Source: Cardiobacterium hominis | GTDB taxonomy: Bacteria; Pseudomonadota; Gammaproteobacteria; Cardiobacteriales; Cardiobacteriaceae | Direction of reading: 5' to 3' | Length of the DNA: 64,000 bases | Assembly (NCBI RefSeq): GCF_900637305.1 | Contig: NZ_LR134365.1 | Location: forward strand, 1,728,501-1,792,500 | Part shown: in pieces, positions 8,359 to 19,600 of the stretch | Numbering within the stretch: position 1 is the first letter of the stretch | Layout: each line of letters opens with the position of its first letter | Translations under genes and position numbers: made by a program | The notes under the pieces: generated by a model | What the model was told of the DNA's origin: nothing | The model's database searches: none | The model's input: the letters and a program-made list of their open reading frames with translations, nothing else

Positions 8359-9054
8359 ATGCACTGGACACAAATCCTCACCGACAACCTGCCGCTCTGG
8401 CTCAGCGGTCTCTGGCAGACCCTGTGGCTGGTCGCGCTCTCGCTCCTCATCGGCCTCACCATCGCCATACCCTGCGGCATGCTGCTCTCCTCGCGTTGCG
8501 CCATCTGGTGGAAACTGCCCGTGATGGCATTCAGCTACATCTTCCGCGGCACGCCGATGCTGGTACAACTCTACATCTTCTACTACGGCATCGGCCTCGT
8601 CATCGGCCGCATCCCCGGCGTGCGCGAACTCGCCCTGTGGCCGCTGTTGCGCCAGGCGTGGCCGTGGGTCATGCTCTCCTTCATCCTGAACACCGCCGCC
8701 TACACCGCGGAAATCGTGCGCGGCGCCATCGAAACCACGCCCAAAGGCGAGATTGAGGCGGCAAAAGCCCTCGGCATGAACCGCCGCCAAATCCAGTGGC
8801 GCATCATCCTGCCCGGTGCGGCACGCCGCGCGCTGCCCGCCTACGGCAACGAAATCATCTTCATGCTGCACGGCTCGGCAATCGCCAGCACCGCGACCCT
8901 GCTTGACATCACCGGCGTTGCCAACACCCTCTATACCCGCACTTACGAACCCTTCGCGCCGTTTCTCACCGCGGCCGTCATCTACCTTGCCATCACCCTG
9001 TGCATCGTCGGCATCTTCCGCCGCATCGAAAAGCGGCTGAACCGCCATCTATAG
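8359..9054 (+). CDS. Amino acid ABC transporter permease (HisM type)
   Basis: A 231-residue permease. The ATG follows the HisQ-like stop with no gap (TGAATG), implying coupled translation. An EAA loop is visible at EAAKALGMNRRQIQWRI. It completes the transporter (ATPase, two receptors, two permeases), and a strong terminator follows. Confidence 0.92.
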   Translation: MHWTQILTDNLPLWLSGLWQTLWLVALSLLIGLTIAIPCGMLLSSRCAIWWKLPVMAFSYIFRGTPMLVQLYIFYYGIGLVIGRIPGVRELALWPLLRQAWPWVMLSFILNTAAYTAEIVRGAIETTPKGEIEAAKALGMNRRQIQWRIILPGAARRALPAYGNEIIFMLHGSAIASTATLLDITGVANTLYTRTYEPFAPFLTAAVIYLAITLCIVGIFRRIEKRLNRHL

Positions 9055-9075
9055 AACCCCTATTACCGACCACAA

Positions 9076-9106
9076 AAAAACCGGCGAGCGATTGCCGGTT
9101 TTTTCT
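9076..9106 (+). terminator. Rho-independent terminator of the amino acid transporter operon
   Basis: Stem AACCGGC / GCCGGTT with an eight-base loop and TTTTTTC, 22 bases after the last permease stop. Confidence 0.85.
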
Positions 9107-9181
9107 TTAACCGCCAATGGGCGCAGGCGGCCTCCGAATTGCGCACCGAACAACCCCAAGCGCCGTGCCGCATTCTGCTAA

Positions 9182-10669
<1,488 letters not shown>

Positions 10670-10674
10670 ACCGC

Positions 10675-10708
10675 GATGCCCGCCCTGTCATGGGCGGGCA
10701 TTCGTTTT
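10675..10708 (+). terminator. Rho-independent terminator of guaB
   Basis: A ten-base stem ATGCCCGCCC / GGGCGGGCAT with a short loop, then TTCGTTTT. Confidence 0.8.
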
Positions 10709-10787
10709 CCAGTACCGTTTGCCATTTACATACACGTAGAGCTCAAGTGTCTGTAAATTTATCCTTCTCGCCGAGCGAAGAACCGGC

Positions 10788-10904
10788 GGTTAGCGTCGGC
10801 ATAACCGTCCTATTTTTTATAGGGTGCGCCTTGGCGCACCGGATTTTCAAAACAATCTGCTATCTTCCGCACCCTATAATTCACTAAAGCAAAAGGAATT
10901 CGCC
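10788..10904 (+). repeat. Duplicated leader with palindromic repeat A, copy 1
   Basis: Begins GTTAGCGTCGGCATAACCG and contains the palindrome GGTGCGCCTTGGCGCACC followed by an ATTTTCAAAACAATCTGCTA block. A second, diverged copy lies at 11309-11441. Both immediately precede a member of the same small membrane protein family, so the leader was duplicated together with the gene. Confidence 0.75.
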
Positions 10905-11303
10905 ATGTCATATCCACCTTCCATTGAAAAAGCGCTGGCGTATCTGAAAGCAGCAGACATTCCAAATTATTTGAAGAATGAAAAAATGTGGTTTGTGCAT
11001 AGAGTTTTCTGGAAACTAGGCATCTCCTTTCCTCCTGCTATATTGGCAAGTTTTCCTGTTAATTTCATCTATTTTGGCATCATCGGCACAATAATATTAC
11101 TCTCTGTTCCTTTGCTGTTTATTTATGGGTTGTACTGGCACAATAAATTAACCGCTTTAGAATGGACAGCGTACTTAATGCTTAATTTTGTCATTCATGG
11201 CACCATGATGGCGCGCTCTATACAGCATCGGCGTCGCAATCTGGGCTTGCGCTCATGGCAAGAAATCCAAAACCTGCCCGACAATAGCGAAGAAAACCCG
11301 TAG
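10905..11303 (+). CDS. Small two-TM membrane protein, first of three paralogues (DUF6404-like)
   Basis: A 132-residue protein of unknown function. It starts SYPPSIEKALAYL, has a cationic motif HRVFWKLGISFPPAILASF, then two hydrophobic segments (about residues 45-75 and 85-105), and ends RSWQEIQNLP. The pattern H-R-(F/L)-(F/W)-W-x-x-G-I-x-x-P-P before the first membrane segment resembles DUF6404 as I recall it. The frame is open from 10824 but the start at 10905 has AAAGGAA upstream and matches the paralogue. Base composition is lower in GC than the flanking gua genes. Confidence 0.7.
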   Translation: MSYPPSIEKALAYLKAADIPNYLKNEKMWFVHRVFWKLGISFPPAILASFPVNFIYFGIIGTIILLSVPLLFIYGLYWHNKLTALEWTAYLMLNFVIHGTMMARSIQHRRRNLGLRSWQEIQNLPDNSEENP

Positions 11304-11308
11304 GAGCA

Positions 11309-11441
11309 GTTAGCGTCAGCGTAACCGCCTAACTTTTATAAGGTGTGCTTTGGCGTACCGAATTTTCAAAACAATCTGCTATCTTCCGCATGGTGCGTCA
11401 AGGCGCACCTTATCATTCAGTAAGGACGAAAGGAGTGCATC
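11309..11441 (+). repeat. Duplicated leader with palindromic repeat A, copy 2
   Basis: Matches 10788-10904 from GTTAGCGTCAGCGTAACCG through the CAATCTGCTATCTTCCGCA block. It carries an extra palindromic arm, GGTGCGTCAAGGCGCACC, before the gene at 11442. The arms could fold into a long cruciform or hairpin in the 5' leader. Confidence 0.75.
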
Positions 11442-11828
11442 ATGTCTTATCCCGCTTCGATTGAGAAAGCGTTAGCCTATCTGCAAACAAAGGATATTCC
11501 TAAAGGCTACCGAAAACATCCCTGGTTTTACAGATGGCTCTGGAAAAAAGGCATAGAGATTCCACCGCCATTATTATCAGGATTTTTCACTAACATGCTC
11601 ATTTTTGGGCTGATATGTGGTTTTGTTACGGCTTTAGCCATATTTTTGCTGATAGAACGCAATACATGGAGTTTCCCCGCTGATTTCTTGCTCCGCTGGG
11701 CTACTTTGGGCATTGCTACTGGGTTGGGTGGTGCATTTGGCATCAGAAGAACCCAGAAAGAATTGAAACTGTTTTCATGGCAGGAAGTACAAAATCTCCC
11801 TATAAAAACGGATAACCCTGATGTCTAA
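11442..11828 (+). CDS. Small two-TM membrane protein, second paralogue (DUF6404-like)
   Basis: 128 residues, sharing SYPASIEKALAYL, the W-x-x-G-I-x-x-P-P-P motif, two membrane segments and the FSWQEVQNLP tail with the first paralogue. AAAGGAG lies ahead of the ATG. Its end overlaps the start of the third paralogue by eight bases. Function unknown. Confidence 0.7.
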   Translation: MSYPASIEKALAYLQTKDIPKGYRKHPWFYRWLWKKGIEIPPPLLSGFFTNMLIFGLICGFVTALAIFLLIERNTWSFPADFLLRWATLGIATGLGGAFGIRRTQKELKLFSWQEVQNLPIKTDNPDV

Positions 11829-12228
11829 GCCGCAAAAGCCGATTATTTACCGACCCGCCAAAGTAAAGGCGCAAAACAGCGCCTATCCGCCTGCGATTAA
11901 CCGCACCTTGGCACTGTTGCAATCGCTCAAGCTACCCGCCTGGTGTCAGGCAACGCCATTGCATCGTTTTTTCTGGCAGCGTGGCATATTGTTATCGCCA
12001 CCGCTGTTGGCGGGTTTTATCAGTAATCTTTGTGGCTACGGTATCTTTTTTGCCCTGCTCGCAGCATTAGCGTTATCGTTTTTTTCTGCCGGGTCGCCTT
12101 GGGCGATTGGTTGCAGCAGCGTTAGCGCGGGAATTATTGGCGGGCTGATTGTCGCTTGCCGCTTTCGGGAATGGCGGGCGGAATATAATCTGCCATCGTG
12201 GCAAGAAATCTGGAGAACGCATGAGTAA
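11821..12228 (+). CDS. Small two-TM membrane protein, third paralogue (DUF6404-like)
   Basis: 135 residues. It has an extra basic N-terminal stretch, then SAYPPAINRTLALL, LHRFFWQRGILLSPP, two strongly hydrophobic segments and the LPSWQEIW tail. It is more diverged than the first two, so this duplication is older. The reading frame overlaps both neighbours, forming a compact three-gene block with the next membrane protein. Confidence 0.7.
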   Translation: MSKPQKPIIYRPAKVKAQNSAYPPAINRTLALLQSLKLPAWCQATPLHRFFWQRGILLSPPLLAGFISNLCGYGIFFALLAALALSFFSAGSPWAIGCSSVSAGIIGGLIVACRFREWRAEYNLPSWQEIWRTHE

Positions 12229-12751
12229 GTTAAAGCAAAAACCGCTGCTGCCTTTCTGGCTGCGCATTCCGCTCGGTCTTGCCTGTTGGGCATTGGCGAG
12301 CTGGGTTTTTTTTCTTTGTCTGGCGAAAAAGCAGGATATCCCCGATGAGCTGTTTGCAGTTTGTGTTTTAGATGATGGGCGTCCAATATTGGCACGTTTG
12401 GCATCGCCGGAGCAGTGGCAAGACAAGCCGCTTTGCCGCGAGTCGCTGTATTTTGAAGATCATGAAGGTATTCGCCGTATTTATGTTGAACGCAATGGCG
12501 ATAGGTTTTATGTCAGTGAATTTTTTGACAGTCCGAGCGATCCGCTGGAGTTTTCTTATCGTCTGGATGACAGCACCCATCCGCCAACGATTACGCCGTT
12601 ATGGTGGCGACGAGGTACTCTGATGATAAAACCAATATCGGCATTTATCGCCATTCCTTTTGCCGTCATGCTTTACTGGATTTTGCGCAGAATGATTGTC
12701 CGCCGTTTTTATCGTGATAGAAAAAATGATTCCGCAAATGCTACTTACTGA
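12221..12751 (+). CDS. Hypothetical membrane protein with one central soluble domain
   Basis: 176 residues: basic N-terminus, a membrane segment at about residues 12-32, a soluble region of about 95 residues and a second membrane segment near residues 138-158 followed by an Arg-rich tail. That predicts both termini in the cytosol and a periplasmic middle. It overlaps the preceding paralogue by eight bases and the MmcQ-like gene by 26. I do not recognise the family. Confidence 0.6.
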   Translation: MSKLKQKPLLPFWLRIPLGLACWALASWVFFLCLAKKQDIPDELFAVCVLDDGRPILARLASPEQWQDKPLCRESLYFEDHEGIRRIYVERNGDRFYVSEFFDSPSDPLEFSYRLDDSTHPPTITPLWWRRGTLMIKPISAFIAIPFAVMLYWILRRMIVRRFYRDRKNDSANATY

Positions 12752-13115
12752 AATTGAGCGCCGCTATGGCGTTGTGCCAGAGTATTTGTGGCGCGATGCG
12801 CCGGATTATGCGGTGTTTCGTCATGCGGAGAACCGCAAGTGGTTCGCGGTGTTGTTGAACCCGCCCGGCGTCAGGCTAGGTCTGGCGCAGACGGAGGCGG
12901 TGTGGGTGTTGAATGTGAAGGCGCTGCCGGAAAATCTGGTAATATTGCGCGGTATGGATGGCGTGTTGCCCGCTTATCATATGAACAAGTCGCATTGGCT
13001 CAGTTTGCATCTTGCTGCTTTGCCCGATGCGGTTATTTTGGATTTGCTGGATGACAGTTTCCAGCTTACCCGCAAGAAATTCAAACCAAGGATTCTCCAT
13101 GACGCCCCCGCCTGA
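12726..13115 (+). CDS. MmcQ/YjbR family protein
   Basis: 129 residues with the family landmarks [22 protein letters not shown] and [10 protein letters not shown]. The MmcQ/YjbR fold resembles the TyrR/CyaY double-wing DNA-binding type, but the cellular role is not settled. ATG 12726 is chosen because the conserved N-terminal helix starts there. It overlaps guaA by 17 bases, so guaA may be translated by coupling. Confidence 0.85.
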   Translation: MIPQMLLTEIERRYGVVPEYLWRDAPDYAVFRHAENRKWFAVLLNPPGVRLGLAQTEAVWVLNVKALPENLVILRGMDGVLPAYHMNKSHWLSLHLAALPDAVILDLLDDSFQLTRKKFKPRILHDAPA

Positions 13116-14676
13116 TGCCGATAAAATTTTGATTCTCGATTTTGGCTCGCAAGTGACGCAACTTATTGCCCGCCGCGTGCGCGAGGCGCATGTGTATTGT
13201 GAATTGCATCCTTATGATATGCCGCTTGTCGAGATTCGCGCTTTCAAGCCAAAGGGCATTATTCTTTCCGGCGGGCCCAATTCGGTTTATGATTCGGACT
13301 ATCAGGCCGATACGGGTATTTTTGCTTTGGGTGTGCCGGTGCTGGGTATTTGTTATGGCATGCAATTCATGGCGCATCATTTGGGCGGCGCGGTTTCGCC
13401 TGGGGACCAGCGCGAGTTTGGCTATGCGCAGGTGAAAACGATAGACAGCGATTTTACCCGCGGCATTCAGGATGAGGCACCGCATACGTTGGATGTGTGG
13501 ATGAGTCATGGCGACAAGGTTTCGCAATTGCCGGAGGGTTTCCGCATTATTGGCGAGACGCCTTCTTGTCCGATTGCGATGATGGAAAATACGGCCAAGC
13601 ATTTTTATGGCATTCAGTTTCATCCGGAGGTTACGCATACCAAGCAGGGCAGGGCGCTGATTAACCGCTTTGTCCTGGATATTTGCGGTGCGCGCCCCAG
13701 CTGGACGATGCCGAATTATATTGAGGAAGCGGTCGAGAAGATTCGCGCGCAGGTCGGCAATGATGAGGTGATTCTGGGTCTTTCCGGCGGCGTGGATTCG
13801 TCGGTTGCCGCCGCGCTCATTCACCGCGCCATTGGCGATCAGCTCACCTGCGTGTTTGTCGATCACGGCCTGCTGCGCCTCAATGAGGCGAAGAGCGTTA
13901 TGCAGATGTTCGCGCGAAATCTCGGCGTGAATGTCATTCATGTGGATGCCAGCGCCGATTTTATGGCGAAGCTGGCGGGCGTTACCGATCCGGAGCAGAA
14001 GCGCAAGATTATCGGCGCCGAGTTCGTCGAGGTCTTCCAGCGCGAGGCGGGCAAGCGGGCGAATGCGCGCTGGCTGGCGCAGGGGACGATTTATCCGGAT
14101 GTCATCGAATCTGCCGGCGCGAAGACGAAAAAGGCGCATGCCATCAAGAGTCACCACAATGTCGGCGGTCTGCCGGAAACGCTCAATCTCAAGTTGCTGG
14201 AGCCGCTGCGTGATCTTTTTAAGGACGAGGTACGCGAGCTGGGCGTTGCCCTCGGTCTGCCGCATGACATGGTTTATCGTCACCCGTTCCCCGGCCCCGG
14301 CCTCGGCGTGCGCATCCTCGGCGAGGTGCGGCGCGATTATGCCGACCTGCTGCGCCGCGCCGATGCGATTTTCATCGAGGAGCTGCGGCAGACGCGCGAT
14401 GAAAACGGCGTGTCGTGGTATGACCGCACCAGTCAGGCGTTCGCCGTCTTCCTGCCGGTGAAATCGGTGGGGGTGATGGGCGACGGCCGTACTTATGATT
14501 ATGTGGTCGCGCTGCGCGCGGTGATTACCAGCGACTTCATGACCGCGCATTGGGCGGAGCTGCCCTACAGCCTGCTCGGGCGCGTTTCCAACCGCATCAT
14601 CAACGAGGTGCGCGGCATCAACCGCGTCGTGTATGACGTGAGCGGCAAACCGCCGGCGACAATTGAGTGGGAATGA
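13099..14676 (+). CDS. guaA: GMP synthase (glutamine-hydrolysing)
   Basis: A 525-residue two-domain enzyme. The N-terminal class I glutamine amidotransferase has nucleophile Cys85 in GICYGMQ and the HPEVTHT His/Glu pair. The C-terminal ATP pyrophosphatase has the PP-loop SGGVDSS. The dimerisation tail ends PPATIEWE, the usual GuaA C-terminus. It converts XMP to GMP. It starts inside the end of the MmcQ-like gene and lacks a strong ribosome site of its own. Confidence 0.96.
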   Translation: MTPPPDADKILILDFGSQVTQLIARRVREAHVYCELHPYDMPLVEIRAFKPKGIILSGGPNSVYDSDYQADTGIFALGVPVLGICYGMQFMAHHLGGAVSPGDQREFGYAQVKTIDSDFTRGIQDEAPHTLDVWMSHGDKVSQLPEGFRIIGETPSCPIAMMENTAKHFYGIQFHPEVTHTKQGRALINRFVLDICGARPSWTMPNYIEEAVEKIRAQVGNDEVILGLSGGVDSSVAAALIHRAIGDQLTCVFVDHGLLRLNEAKSVMQMFARNLGVNVIHVDASADFMAKLAGVTDPEQKRKIIGAEFVEVFQREAGKRANARWLAQGTIYPDVIESAGAKTKKAHAIKSHHNVGGLPETLNLKLLEPLRDLFKDEVRELGVALGLPHDMVYRHPFPGPGLGVRILGEVRRDYADLLRRADAIFIEELRQTRDENGVSWYDRTSQAFAVFLPVKSVGVMGDGRTYDYVVALRAVITSDFMTAHWAELPYSLLGRVSNRIINEVRGINRVVYDVSGKPPATIEWE

Positions 14677-14937
14677 CGGAAGCAAAGTTGTTACCGTTAT
14701 AAAGCCGTTGAAAATAGTGAGTATTAGCGATTCGTGGGAACAAAAAACGCTTGAGAGATACTATTTTGATGCTCAAAAGCTGAAAGAGTAGGTTCCAAAG
14801 ATAGTTGTTGAATTTAGGTAAAAAGTTTAGAAAGCCTTTCATCATTTTGGTGGGAGGCTTTTGCGGAAAATAGAGAATGGTAAATTAGAATTTGCAACTG
14901 AAATTTTTTGTGTTTCGCGAAGGGGGAATATTGATTT
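14677..14937. other. AT-rich gap with gene debris and a weak hairpin
   Basis: No gene. Base composition drops sharply after the guaA stop. A short stretch (about 14709-14791) reads as KIVSISDSWEQKTLERYYF and more before a stop, but has no start or known relative. AAGCCT / AGGCTT around 14833-14864 could form a weak terminator. Confidence 0.45.
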
Positions 14938-15312
14938 ATGTTTTCAATATTAGGTGCAGTATTATTTGGAGTTATAGCAATTATGACAGTTCTTGTTGCT
15001 TGCGGTTTGCCTTTGGGCGAATTTACAATGGGTGGGCAACATAAAATCTTACCTAAGAAATTTAGAGTTATGACAGCTATTTCGGTGGCTATCCAATTTT
15101 TTGCAATGATAATTATTCTGCAAGCTGGAGGTTTTATTCCCTTGTGGTTATCTTTTAAGGTTACTAAATATATTTGTTTCTTCTTTGCCGCTTACCTATC
15201 TTTGAATACTATTATGAACATGCTTTCAAAAAGCAGGAAAGAAAAATATGTTATGACTCCGTTTTCACTTATAGCCGGAATATGTTTTTGGATAACGGCA
15301 TTTCAGATGTAG
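14938..15312 (+). CDS. Four-TM hypothetical membrane protein of low-GC origin
   Basis: 124 residues with four hydrophobic segments. The loop after the first segment reads GLPLGEFTMGGQHKILPKKFR, a pattern I associate with small membrane proteins common in Firmicutes. Codons are strongly A/T-ending, unlike guaA or the genes beyond the IS. It sits next to an IS30 element, consistent with recent acquisition. Function unknown. Confidence 0.7.
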   Translation: MFSILGAVLFGVIAIMTVLVACGLPLGEFTMGGQHKILPKKFRVMTAISVAIQFFAMIIILQAGGFIPLWLSFKVTKYICFFFAAYLSLNTIMNMLSKSRKEKYVMTPFSLIAGICFWITAFQM

Positions 15313-15412
15313 TATGTAAAATAAGAAATAATCTGCAGTGCGTTAAATTGGAAGTTGCAGAGGTGACTTTAATGAAAAGAATAAGCGGCAGGAATGCAGC
15401 AGGGCAGGGCGG

Positions 15413-16486
15413 GGCGAATTGTCAAACCAAGTGCAACGCCTTGTCAAAATGTACTTCATAAGGTGTCCTCCACTGCAAACATTTGCGCGGGCGGTTATTC
15501 AATGCCAGCACCGCCTTTTCAAGGTAATCATCTGGATATTGCGCAATATCCTGATGCTTCGGAAAATATTCACGCAACAGGCCGTTGGTGTTCTCGTTCG
15601 TGCCGCGTTGCCACGGCTGGTACGGCGGCGGAATGTATATTTTTATCCCCAACGCCTCCGCCACCACCGCATGCCGCGCAAATTCCTTGCCCCGGTCCGG
15701 CGTGATGCTGTGTACCGTCTGCTCGCGCAAGGCTTCAATCATCGCCGCATTCACGCCGTCCGCCGTCTTCTTCTCCAGCCGGACGCACCGCAGATAGCGG
15801 CTTTTGCGGTCAACCAACGTCAGCAACACCGCACCACCCACCACGCCTGCAACGGTATCAGCTTCCCAGTCGCCCATGCGCTCCCGCGCCTGTGCCTCTG
15901 GCGGACGCGCCGACAGCGCATGCTCAACCGGGAAGTTATCACGTGTCGGCTCGCCCTTGCGCCGCCGCTTCTTGCCACGGTGGCGCAGCCTTTGCTTGCC
16001 GCTTATCACCCAGTCGGGGTCATTGAAACGCTTGGCGTAGATACCGCGGTAGATAGTCGCGTAGCTGATGGCGTGCGGACGGCCTTCGTGGCGCAAGCGG
16101 TACTGAATCTGCTCCGGCGACCAGTGCAGTTTCAGAAACCTCTCCTTGACCAGGGCAAAAAGTTCCGGGTCATCAAGTTTACGCTTGCGGCGGCAGAGCT
16201 TACGCCTGCTGTCGTATTTCTCCTGCGCCTTGTTGGCGTCGTAGCTTTCGCCATCGCTATTGCGCTTCAGTTCGCGCAAGATGGTGCATCTGTGACGCTT
16301 CAACATGGTGGCAATAGCGGCGGGGCAATGACCTTGGTTGAACAAGGTCATTATGCAACCCCGCTCAATGGGCGTAATATGACTGTAGGCATCCATTTTC
16401 GGTCTCCTGCAATGTTTTGATGTTTTTTGCAGTATCGCTTATGGATGTCTTTTTTGTGGCTGTTGCACTTGAATTGTAAATTCGCC
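15413..16486 (-). mobile_element. IS30-family insertion sequence, complete
   Basis: A 1074-base element bounded by 25-base imperfect inverted repeats. The left copy is 15413-15437 and the right copy 16462-16486. They share GGCGAATT at the outer end and CAAGTGCAAC at the inner end, 21 of 25 positions matching. One full-length transposase gene lies between. No clear target duplication is visible. Confidence 0.85.
15422..16396 (-). CDS. IS30-family transposase
   Basis: A 324-residue DDE transposase. The N-terminal helix-turn-helix reads ITPIERGCIMTLFNQGHCPAAIA, and LKRHRCTILRELKRN is the classic IS30 motif. The catalytic core has MGDWEADTV (first Asp), a central Asp in the TPDRGKEF segment and a Glu in GTNENTNGLLREYFPK. 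No frameshift or stop, so it is probably active. The 3' end reads into the left inverted repeat. Confidence 0.95.
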   Translation of the reverse strand: MDAYSHITPIERGCIMTLFNQGHCPAAIATMLKRHRCTILRELKRNSDGESYDANKAQEKYDSRRKLCRRKRKLDDPELFALVKERFLKLHWSPEQIQYRLRHEGRPHAISYATIYRGIYAKRFNDPDWVISGKQRLRHRGKKRRRKGEPTRDNFPVEHALSARPPEAQARERMGDWEADTVAGVVGGAVLLTLVDRKSRYLRCVRLEKKTADGVNAAMIEALREQTVHSITPDRGKEFARHAVVAEALGIKIYIPPPYQPWQRGTNENTNGLLREYFPKHQDIAQYPDDYLEKAVLALNNRPRKCLQWRTPYEVHFDKALHLV

Positions 16487-16542
16487 AATGCTTGTCCCAG
16501 AGGGAGAGGGGCTTGTTAAGTGAATTGTCAGCACGCCCTAAG

Positions 16543-16567
16543 AATCCTGCGTTGGCAGGATTTTTTA
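16543..16567 (+). terminator. Orphan Rho-independent terminator
   Basis: Stem AATCCTGC / GCAGGATT with loop GTTG and TTTTT on the + strand. No + strand gene ends just upstream because the IS30 element lies there; it may belong to a gene displaced by the insertion. Confidence 0.7.
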
Positions 16568-16673
16568 TGCGCGGCGGCGGGGCAAAAAGCTAACCTATTA
16601 CAAAAACATTACCCTTTTATCATGGCAAGGAAATTGCTAGTAGCCAACAGTAAAAACCTAACCGGGAAGCCCC

Positions 16674-19600
16674 ATGAACCGCTCCATCGCCCTTGAAATC
16701 CATGACACCGCTGGCAACACCATCGCCCAATACCATCTCGAAAGCGCGGGCGGTGCGCAACACATTGATGCGGTTAGTGGTGCCTACTATCAGTTCACTG
16801 ATCTGACTACGGGGCTTGGCCCGGAAGGCCTCTCGACTGCGCGCGCGGGCGATGACTTGCTCGTCCACCTTGATGGCGACAAGCAACCCGAGCTTGTCAT
16901 CGAAAATTACTACAGCCAGGGACAGGGCGCGCTGGTCGGCATGCAAGAAAACGGCGGGCTTGCCAGTTATCCGGTTGCCAGCGCGCCGGAGCATACGCTC
17001 GCCAGCGAAATCATTACCGAGCAGCCGCTGGGCGCTGATCAGCCAGCGCTTGCCCCGCTCGGCGTGTTGGGCGCGGTCGGTCTGGTCGCCGGTAGCATCG
17101 CCTTCGCCCGCGACCACGGTTACAAGGGTGATAGCGGTAATAACCCGCAGCCACAGCCAAACTCGCAACCGCAGCCGAATCCGCAACCGCAGCCGAATCC
17201 ACAACCACAGCCGAATCCGCAACCGCAGCCAAATCCGCAACCGCAGCCAAATCCGCAACCGCAGCCGAACCCGCAACCACAGCCGAATCCGCAGCCGCAG
17301 CCAAATCCGCAACCACAGCCAAATCCGCAACCACAGCCAAATCCGCAACCACAGCCAAATCCGCAACCACAGCCAAATCCGCAACCACAGCCAAACCCGC
17401 AACCGCAGCCAAACCCGCAACCGCAGCCAAACCCGCAACCGCAGCCAAACCCGCAACCGCAGCCAAACCCGCAACCGAATCATCCGCCGACGGGCAAAGT
17501 TACCATTACAGGTGTGGCGAAAGTCGGGCAGACGCTCACTGCCGCGAACGATCTCCAAGACGAAGACGGCCTTGGCACCATTACCTATCGCTGGTTTGCG
17601 GATAACCAAGAAATAGGGCAGGGCGCCACTTACCAAATCCGTGCCGCTGACAAAGGCAAAACCCTCACCGTCAAAGCCGAATACACCGATGGCAAAGGGC
17701 ACGCGGAAATAGTGGAAAGTGCGAAAACCGCGCCAGTAAGCGAAGACAATACGCCGCAGCCGCCGCAAAACCACGCGCCGACCGATATTGCGCTTTCCGC
17801 AAGTGATATTGCCGAGGGCAAAGACGGCGCGAGCGTGGGCAAACTGACCACCACCGACCCCGATGCGGGCGACACGCACACTTATAAAGTCAGCGACGAC
17901 CGCTTTGAAGTCGCCGCCGATGGCACGTTGAAGCTGAAAGCAGGGCAGCATCTCGACTACGCGGCGGAAAAAACCATCAACCTTACCGTCACCGCGACCG
18001 ACGCGGGTGGGCTCTCCACGCAAAAAACGTTCACCCTGCAAGTGCAGGACGACCCGAATTACCTAACGCCGCAGCCGCAACCGCCGCAGAATCACGCGCC
18101 GACGGACATTGCCCTTTCTGAAAGCCAAATCGCCGAGGGCAAAGACGGCGCGACCGTGGGCAAACTGACCACCACCGACCCCGACGCGGGCGACCGCCAC
18201 ACGTATACCGTCAACGACAGCCGCTTTGAAGTAGCGAGCGACGGCACGCTGAAGCTGAAAGCGGGGCAGCATCTTGACTATGCGACGGAAAAAACCGTCG
18301 CACTCACCGTCACCGCCACCGACGCGGGCGGACTCTCCACGCAAAAAACCTTTACCTTGAGCGTACAGGACGACCCAAATTACCCCACGCCGCAACCGCA
18401 GCCGCCGCAAAACCATGCGCCGACGGACATCGCCCTTTCCGCAAGCAACATCGCCGAGGGTAAAGATGGTGCGACTGTGGGCAAACTGACGACGACCGAC
18501 CCCGACACGGGCGACCGCCACACGTATACCGTCAGCGACAGCCGTTTTGAAGTGGCAAGCGACGGCACGTTGAAGCTGAAAGCGGGGCAGCATCTCGATT
18601 ACGCGAGCGAAAAAACCGTCAACCTTACCGTCACCGCGACCGACGCGGGCGGACTCTCCACGCAAAAAACCTTCACCCTGAGCGTTCAGGACGACCCGAA
18701 CTACCCGACGCCACAGCCGCAACCGCAGCCGAATCGACTCGGCACGGTGGAAATCAGCGGCGTGGCGAAGGTCGGCGAGACGCTGCTCGCGACCGTCAGC
18801 GATGCCGACGGCGTGCCGAACGATGTGGCGTATAAATGGTTCGCCGATGGGCAGGAAATTGCCGGTGCCGCGGCCGCGACCTTCAAGCTGACCAATGCCG
18901 AGAAAGACAAGAGCATCACCGTACAGGCGCTTTATACCGACGCGCGCGGCACGGCAGAGCAGCCGTTGAGCGCAGCCACCGACAAAGTCGCTGATACCAC
19001 CGCGCCGGGCGCAAACGGCGCGGGCAAAGTCGCCATTGCTGGCACGGCGAAAGTCGGGCAGACGCTAACAGCCGCGGTTACCGACCCGGATGGCGTGCCG
19101 GACAAGGTGGAATATCAATGGTTTGCCGATGGCGCCGCCATCCGTGGCGCGACCGGCAGCAGCTACATCCTCACCGATGCCGAGAAATACAAAGTTATCA
19201 GCGTCAGCGCGCGCTACACCGACCTCGCCGGACACGCGGAAAGCGTCAAGGGCGACATCGCCCCCGGCGACATCAATACCAGCATCAGCCCGGACTTCCT
19301 CGCCCGTCAGGCGCAGTACAAAGACCTCATCAACAGCGTCGCGCACAAATACGACATCGACAAGGCGCTCATCCACGCCATCATCAGCGTAGAAAGCGCC
19401 TACCGGCAGGAACACGTCGCCCCGACCAACGGCGCCGTCGGCCTGATGCAGCTCGCGCCCGCCACCGCCCAAATGCTCGGCGTCAACCCGCACAACGCCG
19501 CGGAGAACGTCGATGGCGGCGTGCGTTACTTCAAAACACAGCTCGACCGCTTCCACGACGTCAACCTCGCGCTCGCCGCCTACTACGACGGCCCGCAAAC

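Noticed and set aside
15408..16490. Target-site duplication around the IS30 element
   Set aside because: The bases just outside the two inverted repeats do not match, so none is claimed.
17145..17480. CRISPR-like regular repeats
   Set aside because: The 18-base period has no spacers and encodes PQPQPN in frame.
16620..18041. Long minus-strand frame of 473 codons with LRVWLRLRIWL repeats
   Set aside because: Antisense shadow of the PQPQPN repeat and cadherin domains; no start site or known fold.
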